A stretch of DNA of 10,108 bases from Actinobacteria bacterium ATB1 (lineage in GTDB: Bacteria; Actinomycetota; Acidimicrobiia; UBA2766), in contig QWHP01000066.1 in the NCBI GenBank assembly GCA_021404985.1, positions 1 to 10,108 of the forward strand. The letters are read 5' to 3'. The position numbers and the translations under genes were made by a program. Positions 1 to 6,528 of the stretch are shown here, in pieces (within the stretch, counting starts at the first letter, position 1; every line of letters begins with the position of its first letter). The notes under the pieces are model-generated. The model was not told where the DNA came from. It saw only the letters and a program-made list of their open reading frames with translations, and searched no databases.

Positions 1-783
1 GTCGCCGGCTCCGATCCCAAGCTGCTCCGGACCACAGCCCGGCGTGACGGGGACGAGTACGTGATAAACGGGCACAAGTGGTTCACGAGCGGGGCGCACG
101 GGGCCTCCTTTGCGATCGTGATGGCGCAGACCAACCCGGAGGCAGAGAGTCCGTATCTCCGCTTCAGCCAGATCATCGTCCCGACCGACACGCCCGGATT
201 CAACATCGCGCGCGGAGTGCCGGTCATGGGCGACCACAACAATCATCATGCCGAGATCTGGTACGAGGACTGCAGGGTTCCAGTGGCCAACAGGTTGGGC
301 GAGGAGGGCTCGGGGTTCGTAATCGCCCAGGAACGTCTCGGGCCTGGCCGCATCCACCACTGCATGAGGTGGCTCGGGATGGCACAACGAGCTTTCGAGA
401 TGATGTGCAGATATGCGACCCAGCGAGAGGCGTTCGGGTCACCGCTATCGCGCAAGGCGAACATCCAAGACTGGATCGCCGAAGCGCGGGCGGACATTCA
501 GGCGGCTCGCCTGCTGACGCTGCATGCCGCGTGGAAGATCGACACAGAAGGTGCTGCCGCCGCGCGTGAGGAGATATCGATCATCAAGTTCTTCGGCGCG
601 CGGGTTCTACACGACGTCGTCGACAAGGCGATCCAGGTCTTCGGAGCCGCCGGGCTGACGGAGGACCACATCCTGGCGAGCTTCTACCGCCAGGCAAGGC
701 TGGGACGGATATACGACGGACCGGACGAAGTTCATAAGATGGTCGTCGCGCGACGATTGCTGTCCAAGTACGGTGACGACTAG
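1..783 (+). CDS. Acyl-CoA dehydrogenase, ACAD10/11-like, 3' part (5' end off window)
   Basis: FAD-dependent flavoenzyme that inserts a trans-2,3 double bond into an acyl-CoA thioester (fatty-acid or branched-chain acyl-CoA oxidation). The frame is open from base 1. The 260 visible residues start at the family motif around GSD, so about 140 N-terminal residues of a usual ~400 are missing. Visible are the middle beta domain (INGHKWFTSGA, residues 22-32) and the C-terminal helical bundle, with QREAFGSPL near 141-149, QVFGAAGLTED near 212-222 and YDGPDEVHK at 238-246. That last motif aligns with YEGTxE of medium-chain dehydrogenases. An Asp (239) therefore sits where the catalytic Glu usually is, as I recall for ACAD10/11-like proteins. 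The GTG at 61 is internal, not the start. The stop lies 23 bp before the rhodanese gene, suggesting co-transcription. The substrate cannot be told from sequence. Confidence 0.95.
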   Translation, partial: VAGSDPKLLRTTARRDGDEYVINGHKWFTSGAHGASFAIVMAQTNPEAESPYLRFSQIIVPTDTPGFNIARGVPVMGDHNNHHAEIWYEDCRVPVANRLGEEGSGFVIAQERLGPGRIHHCMRWLGMAQRAFEMMCRYATQREAFGSPLSRKANIQDWIAEARADIQAARLLTLHAAWKIDTEGAAAAREEISIIKFFGARVLHDVVDKAIQVFGAAGLTEDHILASFYRQARLGRIYDGPDEVHKMVVARRLLSKYGDD

Positions 784-806
784 CACAAGGGTCGCGGGAG
801 GTAACG

Positions 807-1373
807 ATGACAGCCACGACTGAAGCGCCGACGATCTCGGCGGCAGAGCTGATGGAGCACCTCGAGAGCGGTGAGTGCCGCCTGGTCGACGTGCGTACCC
901 CGGCGGAGTTCGAGGCTTCACGGATCGAAGGTGCCGTGAACCTCCCCCTCGACACCCTCGAGTGCTGCCGTGACACGTTGCGCGGACTGGATGCCGAGAT
1001 CGTGTTGCTCTGCAAGTCCGGCGCCCGGGCAGGCAAGGCGGCCGAGCAGCTCGGCGACATCGCCACCGTCCGTCTCCTCGATGGTGGCCTCGACGGATGG
1101 CGGCAGGCGGGTTTCCCCGTTGCCGAGGGACGCAGCACATGGACGATCGAGCGTCAGGTGCGCCTCGTCGCCGGCAGCATCGTTCTCGGATCCATCCTTG
1201 CGAGTGTCCGCTTCCCGAAGGCGAAATGGGTCGGTGCCTTCATCGGTGGTGGCCTGACGGTCGCAGGTCTGACCGACACCTGCGGCATGGGTCTCCTCCT
1301 TGCCCGGATGCCGTGGAACCGCACGCCCGAGGCCGACGTGGAGGACACTCTCCGGAGGCTTGCCGCCGCCTGA
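807..1373 (+). CDS. Rhodanese-domain protein with two-helix DUF2892 membrane tail (YgaP-like)
   Basis: A 188-residue protein. Residues 9-108 form a single rhodanese domain, with VDVRTPAEFEASRIEGAVNL at 27-46. Cys69 heads the active loop CKSGARA (69-75), where family members carry a persulfide during sulfur transfer. Residues 112-171 are a DUF2892-type segment: two hydrophobic helices (about 118-135 and 141-157) followed by TCGMGLLLARMPWNR, typical of that domain. This is the domain order of the inner-membrane sulfurtransferase YgaP, so the rhodanese domain probably sits on the cytoplasmic membrane face. The start is well supported, with GGGAGGT at 796-802 just before ATG 807. It follows the acyl-CoA dehydrogenase gene closely but has no obvious metabolic link to it. 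Its 3' end converges on the metal-binding lipoprotein gene 37 bp away. The physiological sulfur acceptor is unknown. Confidence 0.93.
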   Translation: MTATTEAPTISAAELMEHLESGECRLVDVRTPAEFEASRIEGAVNLPLDTLECCRDTLRGLDAEIVLLCKSGARAGKAAEQLGDIATVRLLDGGLDGWRQAGFPVAEGRSTWTIERQVRLVAGSIVLGSILASVRFPKAKWVGAFIGGGLTVAGLTDTCGMGLLLARMPWNRTPEADVEDTLRRLAAA

Positions 1374-1410
1374 TCCTCCTGCCGTATCGTGACCACGCCA
1401 GGCTGGGACT

Positions 1411-2352
1411 TCAGCCCAGGTTCGCCACGATGGTCTGGGTCAGTCCGGACACGAGGGTGATGTATGAGCCGTCGTCGGGAAGGATCTCGACGTCGAGCTC
1501 GACGAGGCGGGCTCCCGTCTCGGACGCGATCGTCTCGGCGATTGCGGGCGACGTGCCCGACTCGGTGAAGATCGTGCTCACGCCCTGTTCCCGAATCAGC
1601 CCGCTCAGGTCCGCCACCTGGCGGCTCGATGCTTCTGCCTGGGTGGAGGTGCTGGGAATCACGGCTCCGATCACCTCGAATCCGTAACGGTCGGCCCAAT
1701 AGCCGAGGGAATCGTGTCCCGTGACCAACTTGCGTTTCGATTCGGGGATCTCGGCGACCGCAGCCTCGTTCGCAGCATGGAGAGTGGCGAGATCGTCCTC
1801 GAAGGTGTCGGTCCCCTGTGACACGTCGACACCCAGCTCCGCTTCGATCGCGGGACCGAGGGCCGCTACGACGTCCTGCATCAGGACCGGGTCGAGCCAG
1901 AAGTGGGGATCCCCACCCGAGTGCTCGTGTTCGTCCGCCGGCTCCTCCCCGTCGCTCGTTCGAGAGATCTCGCGCACCTCGATGTGCTCGGTGGCGGTAA
2001 AGACGGGAACGCCGGAGTCGATCGCCACATCGATCGCGTCCTCGAGGCCTTCCTCGAGGTCTTCACCGTTGATCACGAGGAGATCCGCCTCCATCATCTC
2101 GTCGATCTCTGACGCCGAGGGCGAGAACGAGTGCGGATCCGAACCGTTGGGCATCAGCGTCGCAACCTCGACCGAGTCACCGACCACCGACTCGACGACA
2201 GACCCGAGTACGGGTGTCGTCGCCACGATCGTCCGCGTCGTGTCGCCACCGTCCGAGGCTCCGTCCTCGCTTCCTCCTCCGCATCCACCGGTCCATACGG
2301 CCAGGAGGCACGCCACTGTTGCACAGGCGATCTCCGTCGCCCCTCTTCTCAT
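1411..2352 (-). CDS. Metal ABC transporter substrate-binding lipoprotein (ZnuA/TroA family)
   Basis: Extracytoplasmic cluster A-I receptor that captures a divalent metal, most likely zinc, for an ABC importer. It has 313 residues, about normal for the family. Hydrophobic residues 8-20 run into TGGC with the lipid-modified Cys24; the -3 residue is Thr, so the lipobox is slightly unusual. A Gly/Ser/Asp linker follows. Likely metal ligands are His74 (DPHSF), His150 (DPHFWLDP), His213 (TGHDSLGYW) and an Asp in 287-294. His rather than Glu at the third position resembles zinc receptors more than PsaA-type manganese ones. A short acidic, His-containing loop (DEHEHSGGDPH, 140-150) matches the metal-trapping loop of ZnuA. 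An SD-like GGATAGG lies 8 nt before the ATG, and a Fur/Zur-type palindrome lies 19 bp upstream of it. No permease or ATPase gene adjoins it, so partners must be encoded elsewhere. I leave the symbol blank because metal specificity is inferred. Confidence 0.93.
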   Translation of the reverse strand: MRRGATEIACATVACLLAVWTGGCGGGSEDGASDGGDTTRTIVATTPVLGSVVESVVGDSVEVATLMPNGSDPHSFSPSASEIDEMMEADLLVINGEDLEEGLEDAIDVAIDSGVPVFTATEHIEVREISRTSDGEEPADEHEHSGGDPHFWLDPVLMQDVVAALGPAIEAELGVDVSQGTDTFEDDLATLHAANEAAVAEIPESKRKLVTGHDSLGYWADRYGFEVIGAVIPSTSTQAEASSRQVADLSGLIREQGVSTIFTESGTSPAIAETIASETGARLVELDVEILPDDGSYITLVSGLTQTIVANLG

Positions 2353-2371
2353 GGCTGCAGCCTATCCGTCA

Positions 2372-2386
2372 TGAGAATCATTCTCA
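2372..2386. promoter_or_regulatory. Fur/Zur-type operator (perfect 7-1-7 palindrome)
   Basis: TGAGAATCATTCTCA is a perfect 7-1-7 inverted repeat, 19 bp before the ATG of the metal-binding lipoprotein gene. It fits the TGAnAATnATTnTCA pattern shared by Fur-family boxes and closely resembles the actinobacterial Zur box TGAAAATGATTTTCA. A TTGAGA -35-like hexamer on the minus strand (2383-2388) overlaps it, so a bound repressor would block the promoter. The zinc-type receptor downstream favours Zur over Fur, but sequence alone cannot separate them. An AT-rich, poorer second copy follows at 2385-2399. Confidence 0.65.
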
Positions 2387-2399
2387 AAAATGATTCTGC
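2385..2399. promoter_or_regulatory. Possible second, degenerate Fur/Zur half-box
   Basis: CAAAAATGATTCTGC keeps the central AAAATGATT core of a Zur-type box but lacks the outer TGA/TCA ends. Its centre is 13 bp from that of the perfect palindrome, and the two overlap by two bases. It could be a cooperative second site on the upstream side. It could also just be AT-rich promoter sequence. Confidence 0.3.
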
Positions 2400-2444
2400 A
2401 TGGGGACTCCGATGGGTCTGGCAACTGCGGAGCGCGACCCTCAC

Positions 2445-2750
2445 ATGCCGACGGTGGCCGCGTCCGAGCAGCACTATCCTGATGAGACCGTGTGTATGAA
2501 CTGCGTTGCCCAAGGCGGCCCGTTCGTCGTCGGCGCACTCGTCTTCCTCAGAGTCATGGGGACGCGAGTGAGCCGCAGACGCCAGAGAGCCGAGCCCGCC
2601 ACAACCGATTCGGCTGGAGAGGCCCACGTTGCGGGTCTTCCCGAACCCTGGGATCGGGACGATCAGCGATTCGAGACGGCTGCAGCGACGGTGACACGCT
2701 CTGCAGGGCCGAACGGAGCGACGCAAGATCCCGTGCTCGTGCGGCTCTGA
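2445..2750 (+). CDS. Small hypothetical protein with CMNC motif and one hydrophobic segment
   Basis: A 101-residue ORF in the only sizeable gap on the minus strand, divergent from the metal-binding lipoprotein gene. The part that looks like protein is the first half: an acidic N-terminus, CMNC at residues 17-20, a hydrophobic stretch from about 24 to 35, then RVSRRRQRR-like basic residues. This suggests one membrane helix with a basic cytoplasmic end. G/C-ending codons dominate up to about residue 52 and become less regular afterwards. The last 88 bp overlap, convergently, the 3' end of the gyrase-propeller gene. There is no clear Shine-Dalgarno sequence; ATG 2400, 2412 and 2496 are alternative starts in the same frame. 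I have a vague memory of small actinobacterial proteins with CMNCxAQ, but cannot confirm a family. No function is proposed, and it may not be a gene. Confidence 0.4.
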   Translation: MPTVAASEQHYPDETVCMNCVAQGGPFVVGALVFLRVMGTRVSRRRQRAEPATTDSAGEAHVAGLPEPWDRDDQRFETAAATVTRSAGPNGATQDPVLVRL

Positions 2751-4078
2751 CGTCGAATCGACGTCGCAGGGATCCGGGTCAGGGTGCTGCGATCCGATCC
2801 GAGGAGGACGTCGTCGGAAGCAGCCACGGCGAGAGCTGCCACCAACTGGCCACAGTCCTCCGTGAGGACAGCAGCCCGGACCCCGCGCCCTCCGCGTCGC
2901 TGGACTCGGAAGTCCTCGACGGACGTGCGTTTCGCAAAGCCCCGTTCGGTCACCGTGAGGAGATCGACCACGGTTCCCTCGGCAATTCGAGACGCGGAGA
3001 CGACCTCGTCGCGGATGTCGACCCGCAAGCCACGCACCGGCGCCGTGGCCGCGTTCGACACAGTCACGTCGAGCTCTCTGAAGCGCAACGCCAAGCCGCG
3101 TCGGGTCGCCACCACGATCTCGTCCGAGCCCGTGGTCGGGACCACGGCCACGAGTCTGTCCCCCGGACCCACCTTCAGCGCCCGCCTGCCCGTCGCGGCT
3201 GCCGCCATGCAGTCGGGTGCCGGCGTGCGCTTCACTCTGCCGCGCGCGGTCACGAACAGGAGATGAGGCGAGCGGTCGACCTCAGCACGGTCGAGGACGG
3301 CGATCGGAGTAGCGGACCGTGCCCTGCCCGGCCTCTGCTTGCCCGTGATGCCGGCCTGCCCGTCGATCCGGCCGGTCTCGGCGAGTGAACGGACGTGGCC
3401 GGTCTCGCTGAACGCCACGGCGCCGCCCGGATCTGCGACTGAGGCAAGGCAGACGACACGCCCCTCGGCTTCGTCGGTGGTTCTGGACGAGGCCAGAGGC
3501 ACGAGGCTGTCGATTTCGCAAGTGGACAACTCGAGGTGCCCGTTCTTGATGATCATCATCACGAGCCTCGACGCCGTGCACAGAGTCGCAGCCGCTTCTG
3601 CAGCCGGGTCCGACTGCGGCGAGGGGGTGGCGGCGTGTTCAGGGGAGGCGACCTGTCGCACAGAGGCCACGGCCGGCCGTTCTCCAGGCGTGGTCTTGCG
3701 GAAGGCCCTTGCGAGGGGCCTGTCCCGCTTTCGAATGGAGTCCTCGGCGTCGAACTCGACGCCACCCACGATATCGGCGGCCTGGTTGTACACCGACGCG
3801 CCGATCCCGGCGAACGCGGTGGCAGTCACGACGAGCAAGCCCTCCAGACCGACGAAGGCTCCCGCGAAATTGCTCCGGTCGATTCGAAAGACACCCCCGG
3901 CTAGCTCTCCCACGAGCTCCTCGACTCCTCTGACGAGATCCAGAGCTGCCAGCGCATGCCACGCTCCGAAGGCGAGGACGCCGGTGACGAACGCCACGAA
4001 GACGGAGAGGAGGAACACCGTGCGGACGACACTTCCCACGTCGAGTCGTTCCAGACGCTCGCGTCCTTGTCCGTCCAT
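2663..4078 (-). CDS. DUF3566 membrane domain fused to a GyrA-type C-terminal beta-propeller
   Basis: A 471-residue protein with two recognisable parts. Residues 10-110 are a DUF3566 domain: LDVGSVVRT leads into helix 1 (about 19-47), and an amphipathic stretch is followed by helix 2 (about 75-97) and the hallmark VYNQAADIVGGVEF. A Pro/Ala/Ser-rich linker spans about 112-164. Residues 165-471 hold six repeats of about 50 residues like the blades of the gyrase A C-terminal propeller, with repeat starts near 166, 219, 271, 318, 370 and 421. The best are LLFVTARGRVKRTP, EIVVATRRGLALRF and TVTERGFAKRT followed by QRRGGRG (393-399); the first two are degenerate. The breakage-reunion domain and catalytic Tyr of GyrA are absent, so it is not a topoisomerase. 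DUF3566 is usually a separate gene next to gyrA in actinobacteria. A membrane-tethered DNA-binding or DNA-wrapping role is inference. The start ATG 4078 has only a weak upstream SD. Confidence 0.87.
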   Translation of the reverse strand: MDGQGRERLERLDVGSVVRTVFLLSVFVAFVTGVLAFGAWHALAALDLVRGVEELVGELAGGVFRIDRSNFAGAFVGLEGLLVVTATAFAGIGASVYNQAADIVGGVEFDAEDSIRKRDRPLARAFRKTTPGERPAVASVRQVASPEHAATPSPQSDPAAEAAATLCTASRLVMMIIKNGHLELSTCEIDSLVPLASSRTTDEAEGRVVCLASVADPGGAVAFSETGHVRSLAETGRIDGQAGITGKQRPGRARSATPIAVLDRAEVDRSPHLLFVTARGRVKRTPAPDCMAAAATGRRALKVGPGDRLVAVVPTTGSDEIVVATRRGLALRFRELDVTVSNAATAPVRGLRVDIRDEVVSASRIAEGTVVDLLTVTERGFAKRTSVEDFRVQRRGGRGVRAAVLTEDCGQLVAALAVAASDDVLLGSDRSTLTRIPATSIRRQSRTSTGSCVAPFGPAERVTVAAAVSNR

Positions 4079-4243
4079 GCCACGTGCCGCCCCGTGATCA
4101 GCCGTGAGTGCAGGTGATGTGATGCCCCTGTCGACACGAACAGCCCGGGACTTGAGCGGATCGCGCGGATGGGGAGGACGATGCCCGGATCGCTAGAAAT
4201 GAAGTGGAGAACAGGCTTGGGGGCCGGCAGATAGGACTGGGGC
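4079..4243. other. Divergent intergenic region
   Basis: This 165-bp stretch separates the DUF3566-propeller gene (minus) from the exported-protein gene (plus) and should hold both promoters. I see no tRNA fold and no convincing -35/-10 pair; ctagaaat near 4193-4200 is the only mildly AT-rich spot on the plus strand. Short palindromes CACGTG (4081-4086) and TGATCA (4095-4100) lie close to the minus-strand start but are too short to call operators. A weak SD-like AGGA (4233-4236) precedes the plus-strand ATG by 7 nt. Confidence 0.5.
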
Positions 4244-6484
4244 ATGGACTGGCGCCGCATCGGGAGAACCGGGTTCCTCTGGCTCGCCCTCCTCGCGGTG
4301 GCGGCTGCCGCCCTTCCCACGGGGTCCGTCGCGTCTGCGTCCCCTTCAGACGGCCTCGTGCCCGAAGCCGAGTGGGTTGCGCGCCAGGACGACTACCTGG
4401 CTCATGCGACGAGCGCGCCACTCGTCCCGTCGAGTCCGCTATCCATCATGTCGCACGCGGAGCGGGGTCGCCGGGATTCGGCTTTCGACGCGTCGGCAGT
4501 CGCACAGGTCCGACCCGAGGACTTCTCGGCGATCTTCGAGAAGCTCGCTGCCTTCGAGGACACGGGCGATTTCGACGTGAACAACCTCCTCACGCTGATC
4601 CTGCGCTACCGGGACGAACTGGATCCCGGTCTGGTGGAAGCTGTCGAGCAACGAATCCTGGCGTTCAAGTACTGGTGGGACGAACCAACGCCCGAGGGAG
4701 TCGTCGACAGCCAGTACTACTGGACCGAGAACCACCTCATCATCTTCCTGGCGAACGAATACGTTGCCGGGCAGGCATACCCCGATTCCGTCTTTGCGAA
4801 CAGCGGCATGACCGGCGCAGAACATGTCGCGCACGCCGATCCGCGGATCCGGCGTTGGTTCGAATTACGCAGCCGGTTCGGCTTCAGCGAATGGTTGTCG
4901 AACGTCTACTGGACCGAGGACCTCAAGGGAGTTCTCCTCCTTGCCGAGTTCGCCGGCGACGAGTCGATCCGGAACCTCGCCGACATGACCCTCGACGTAA
5001 TGCTCGTGGAGCTTGCATCCCATCTCCAGCAGGGAGCTTTCGGTTCGACCCACGGCAGGTCGTACATGAAGGACAAGCTCACGTCGCTCGACGAGGACAC
5101 CTTCTCGCTCGCGAAGATGGTCTTCGACGACACAGACCGTCCCTATCCACATGTGGACGACGCGACCCTCCTCGCCATCGCACGGCGATACCGCCCACCC
5201 GAGGTGGTCCGTCGCATCGCCTCGACCGAGACGACCGGTACGGTCCGCCAGCGCCAGAGCCTTCCGCTGGATCCCTTGGAGCCGTTGCGCCCGGACCCCG
5301 AGCCTGTCTACGGCCTGCCGTATACGGGTGAGGAAGGTCTGATGACATGGTGGTCGATGGGAGCCTTCATGGCGTGGCAGATAGCTGCCTTCTCCGCCCG
5401 GTTCGTCGAGGAGAACGATCTCTGGAAGTCGTCGAACTTCGCGCCCGTCGCCATCCTGGAGCCCATCGCCGAGAACTCACCGCCGAGCTTCATCCGCATG
5501 CTTGCCCGCACCCTCGCCCCCGTCGTCAATGCAGGCCTATTGAGCCAGGTTGACACCTCGACCTGGCGGAGTCCGGAGGTGATGCTCTCCGCAGCGCAGG
5601 ACTGGCGACCGGGGCAGCGGAGCGAGCAGGCGCACATCTGGCAGGCGACCCTCGATGCCGACGCCCTGGTGTTCACGAACCATCCCCGCGACGGCGTACC
5701 GCCCTCTGCCGACCCCAACTCCAAGGAGGGTTATTGGACGGGTGAGGCATCGATCCCACGCGTTGCCCACCACGAGAGATCTCTCGTCGCGATCTATTCC
5801 CCCCAATATCCGTCGCTGCCGATCGGCAGCGGTGGTTTCGGGTTCGGATACGAGGGGTACACGCACGCGTTCTTCCCGACCGAGCGCTTCGACGAGGTCG
5901 TCGAACGCAACGGCTGGGTCGTCGGGCGGCTCGGCGATGGGTACGTCGCCCTGTGGTCGTGGCGGCCTGCGCGCTGGCGCACCTACAACCCGCTCGTCGA
6001 ACACACCCGCGGTCTCGAGGGCCAGTTCGATCTCGTGGCGCGTGGCGGGCCGGACAACGTCTGGATATCCGAGGTCGCGCGCGCCCAGGACTTCCCGGGG
6101 TCGACGGATCCCTTCGGGGACTTCCTGGAAGCCGTGAGTTCGATCCGGCCGGACGTGATCCCTTGGTCCGGCACGCGACCCTGCCCTCGGAATCCGTGGG
6201 TCCCGTCGTCCTTCTTCTGCATTCATCTGCCGTGGGACGGCTTCACGGTCGAGTACACGTCGCCGACGAGTGGCGAGGTCCGCTTCGGCTGGACCCCCAG
6301 AGCCGGCCGTGATGTCCCGTTCGTCGTGAGTGGGAGCGAGATCGACCTCCACCCCGGATCGATGCGGTGGGACAGCCCCTGGGCACACGCCGGATGGGAT
6401 ACCCGGACCTACAGGGCGGCACTCGACGGATGGTCGCTCGATCTCGATTTCGTCACGGAGCAGAGGTCGGCAGGCGGTCCCTGA
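4244..6484 (+). CDS. Exported protein of unrecognised family, helical N-half and beta-rich C-half
   Basis: A 746-residue protein with a clear signal peptide: basic MDWRRIGR, hydrophobic 11-24, and likely cleavage after ASA (30-32). It is therefore secreted or cell-envelope associated. Residues 85-430 look helical, with clustered aromatic, polar and conserved-looking motifs: YYWTENHLIIFLANEYVAGQ (158-177), RFGFSEWLSNVYW (211-223), GSTHGRSYMKD (267-277) and TWWSMGAFMAWQ (368-379). From about 460 the sequence is rich in beta-strand patterns, Trp, Gly and Asp. Two Cys (647, 659) could form a disulfide. A helical barrel followed by a beta-sandwich is the plan of several polysaccharide lyases and related carbohydrate enzymes. 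Asn163, His164, His270 and Tyr274 would be plausible active-site residues. This is an analogy, not a family match. The gene is divergent from the DUF3566-propeller gene and convergent with the MATCAP gene 30 bp downstream. Confidence 0.9.
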   Translation: MDWRRIGRTGFLWLALLAVAAAALPTGSVASASPSDGLVPEAEWVARQDDYLAHATSAPLVPSSPLSIMSHAERGRRDSAFDASAVAQVRPEDFSAIFEKLAAFEDTGDFDVNNLLTLILRYRDELDPGLVEAVEQRILAFKYWWDEPTPEGVVDSQYYWTENHLIIFLANEYVAGQAYPDSVFANSGMTGAEHVAHADPRIRRWFELRSRFGFSEWLSNVYWTEDLKGVLLLAEFAGDESIRNLADMTLDVMLVELASHLQQGAFGSTHGRSYMKDKLTSLDEDTFSLAKMVFDDTDRPYPHVDDATLLAIARRYRPPEVVRRIASTETTGTVRQRQSLPLDPLEPLRPDPEPVYGLPYTGEEGLMTWWSMGAFMAWQIAAFSARFVEENDLWKSSNFAPVAILEPIAENSPPSFIRMLARTLAPVVNAGLLSQVDTSTWRSPEVMLSAAQDWRPGQRSEQAHIWQATLDADALVFTNHPRDGVPPSADPNSKEGYWTGEASIPRVAHHERSLVAIYSPQYPSLPIGSGGFGFGYEGYTHAFFPTERFDEVVERNGWVVGRLGDGYVALWSWRPARWRTYNPLVEHTRGLEGQFDLVARGGPDNVWISEVARAQDFPGSTDPFGDFLEAVSSIRPDVIPWSGTRPCPRNPWVPSSFFCIHLPWDGFTVEYTSPTSGEVRFGWTPRAGRDVPFVVSGSEIDLHPGSMRWDSPWAHAGWDTRTYRAALDGWSLDLDFVTEQRSAGGP

Positions 6485-6489
6485 TCCCC

Positions 6490-6528
6490 AGGTGTCCTCC
6501 GGGACGGGGAACCCTCATCGTCCCACCT
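6490..6528. terminator. Weak stem-loop between convergent genes
   Basis: Left arm AGGT (6490-6493) and GGGAC (6501-6505) can pair with the contiguous GTCCCACCT (6520-6528), leaving a 7-nt bulge and a 14-nt loop. It lies between the exported-protein stop and the end of the MATCAP gene and could serve either. There is no U-tract and the stem is imperfect, so this is a tentative call. Confidence 0.2.

Noticed and set aside
1401..1417. Stem GGCT/AGCC between the rhodanese and metal-receptor genes as a terminator.
   Set aside because: Only 4 bp of stem, no U-tract, and it includes the receptor's stop codon.
2492..3388. A 298-residue plus-strand ORF opposite the propeller gene.
   Set aside because: Arg/Ser/His-rich, no motif, and antisense to a frame with clear GyrA-type repeats.
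2663..3586. The propeller as a remnant of a broken gyrA gene.
   Set aside because: The frame is intact and full-length for six blades. The upstream part is a different, complete domain in the same frame, and no trace of the gyrase catalytic domain is present.
4079..4243. A tRNA gene, since DUF3566/gyrA loci in actinobacteria are often followed by tRNA genes.
   Set aside because: No T-loop consensus and no cloverleaf arms on either strand.
4204..5331. A 375-residue ORF overlapping the start of the exported-protein gene.
   Set aside because: Arg/Gly/Pro-rich and no signal. The overlapping frame has a proper signal peptide and protein-like motifs.
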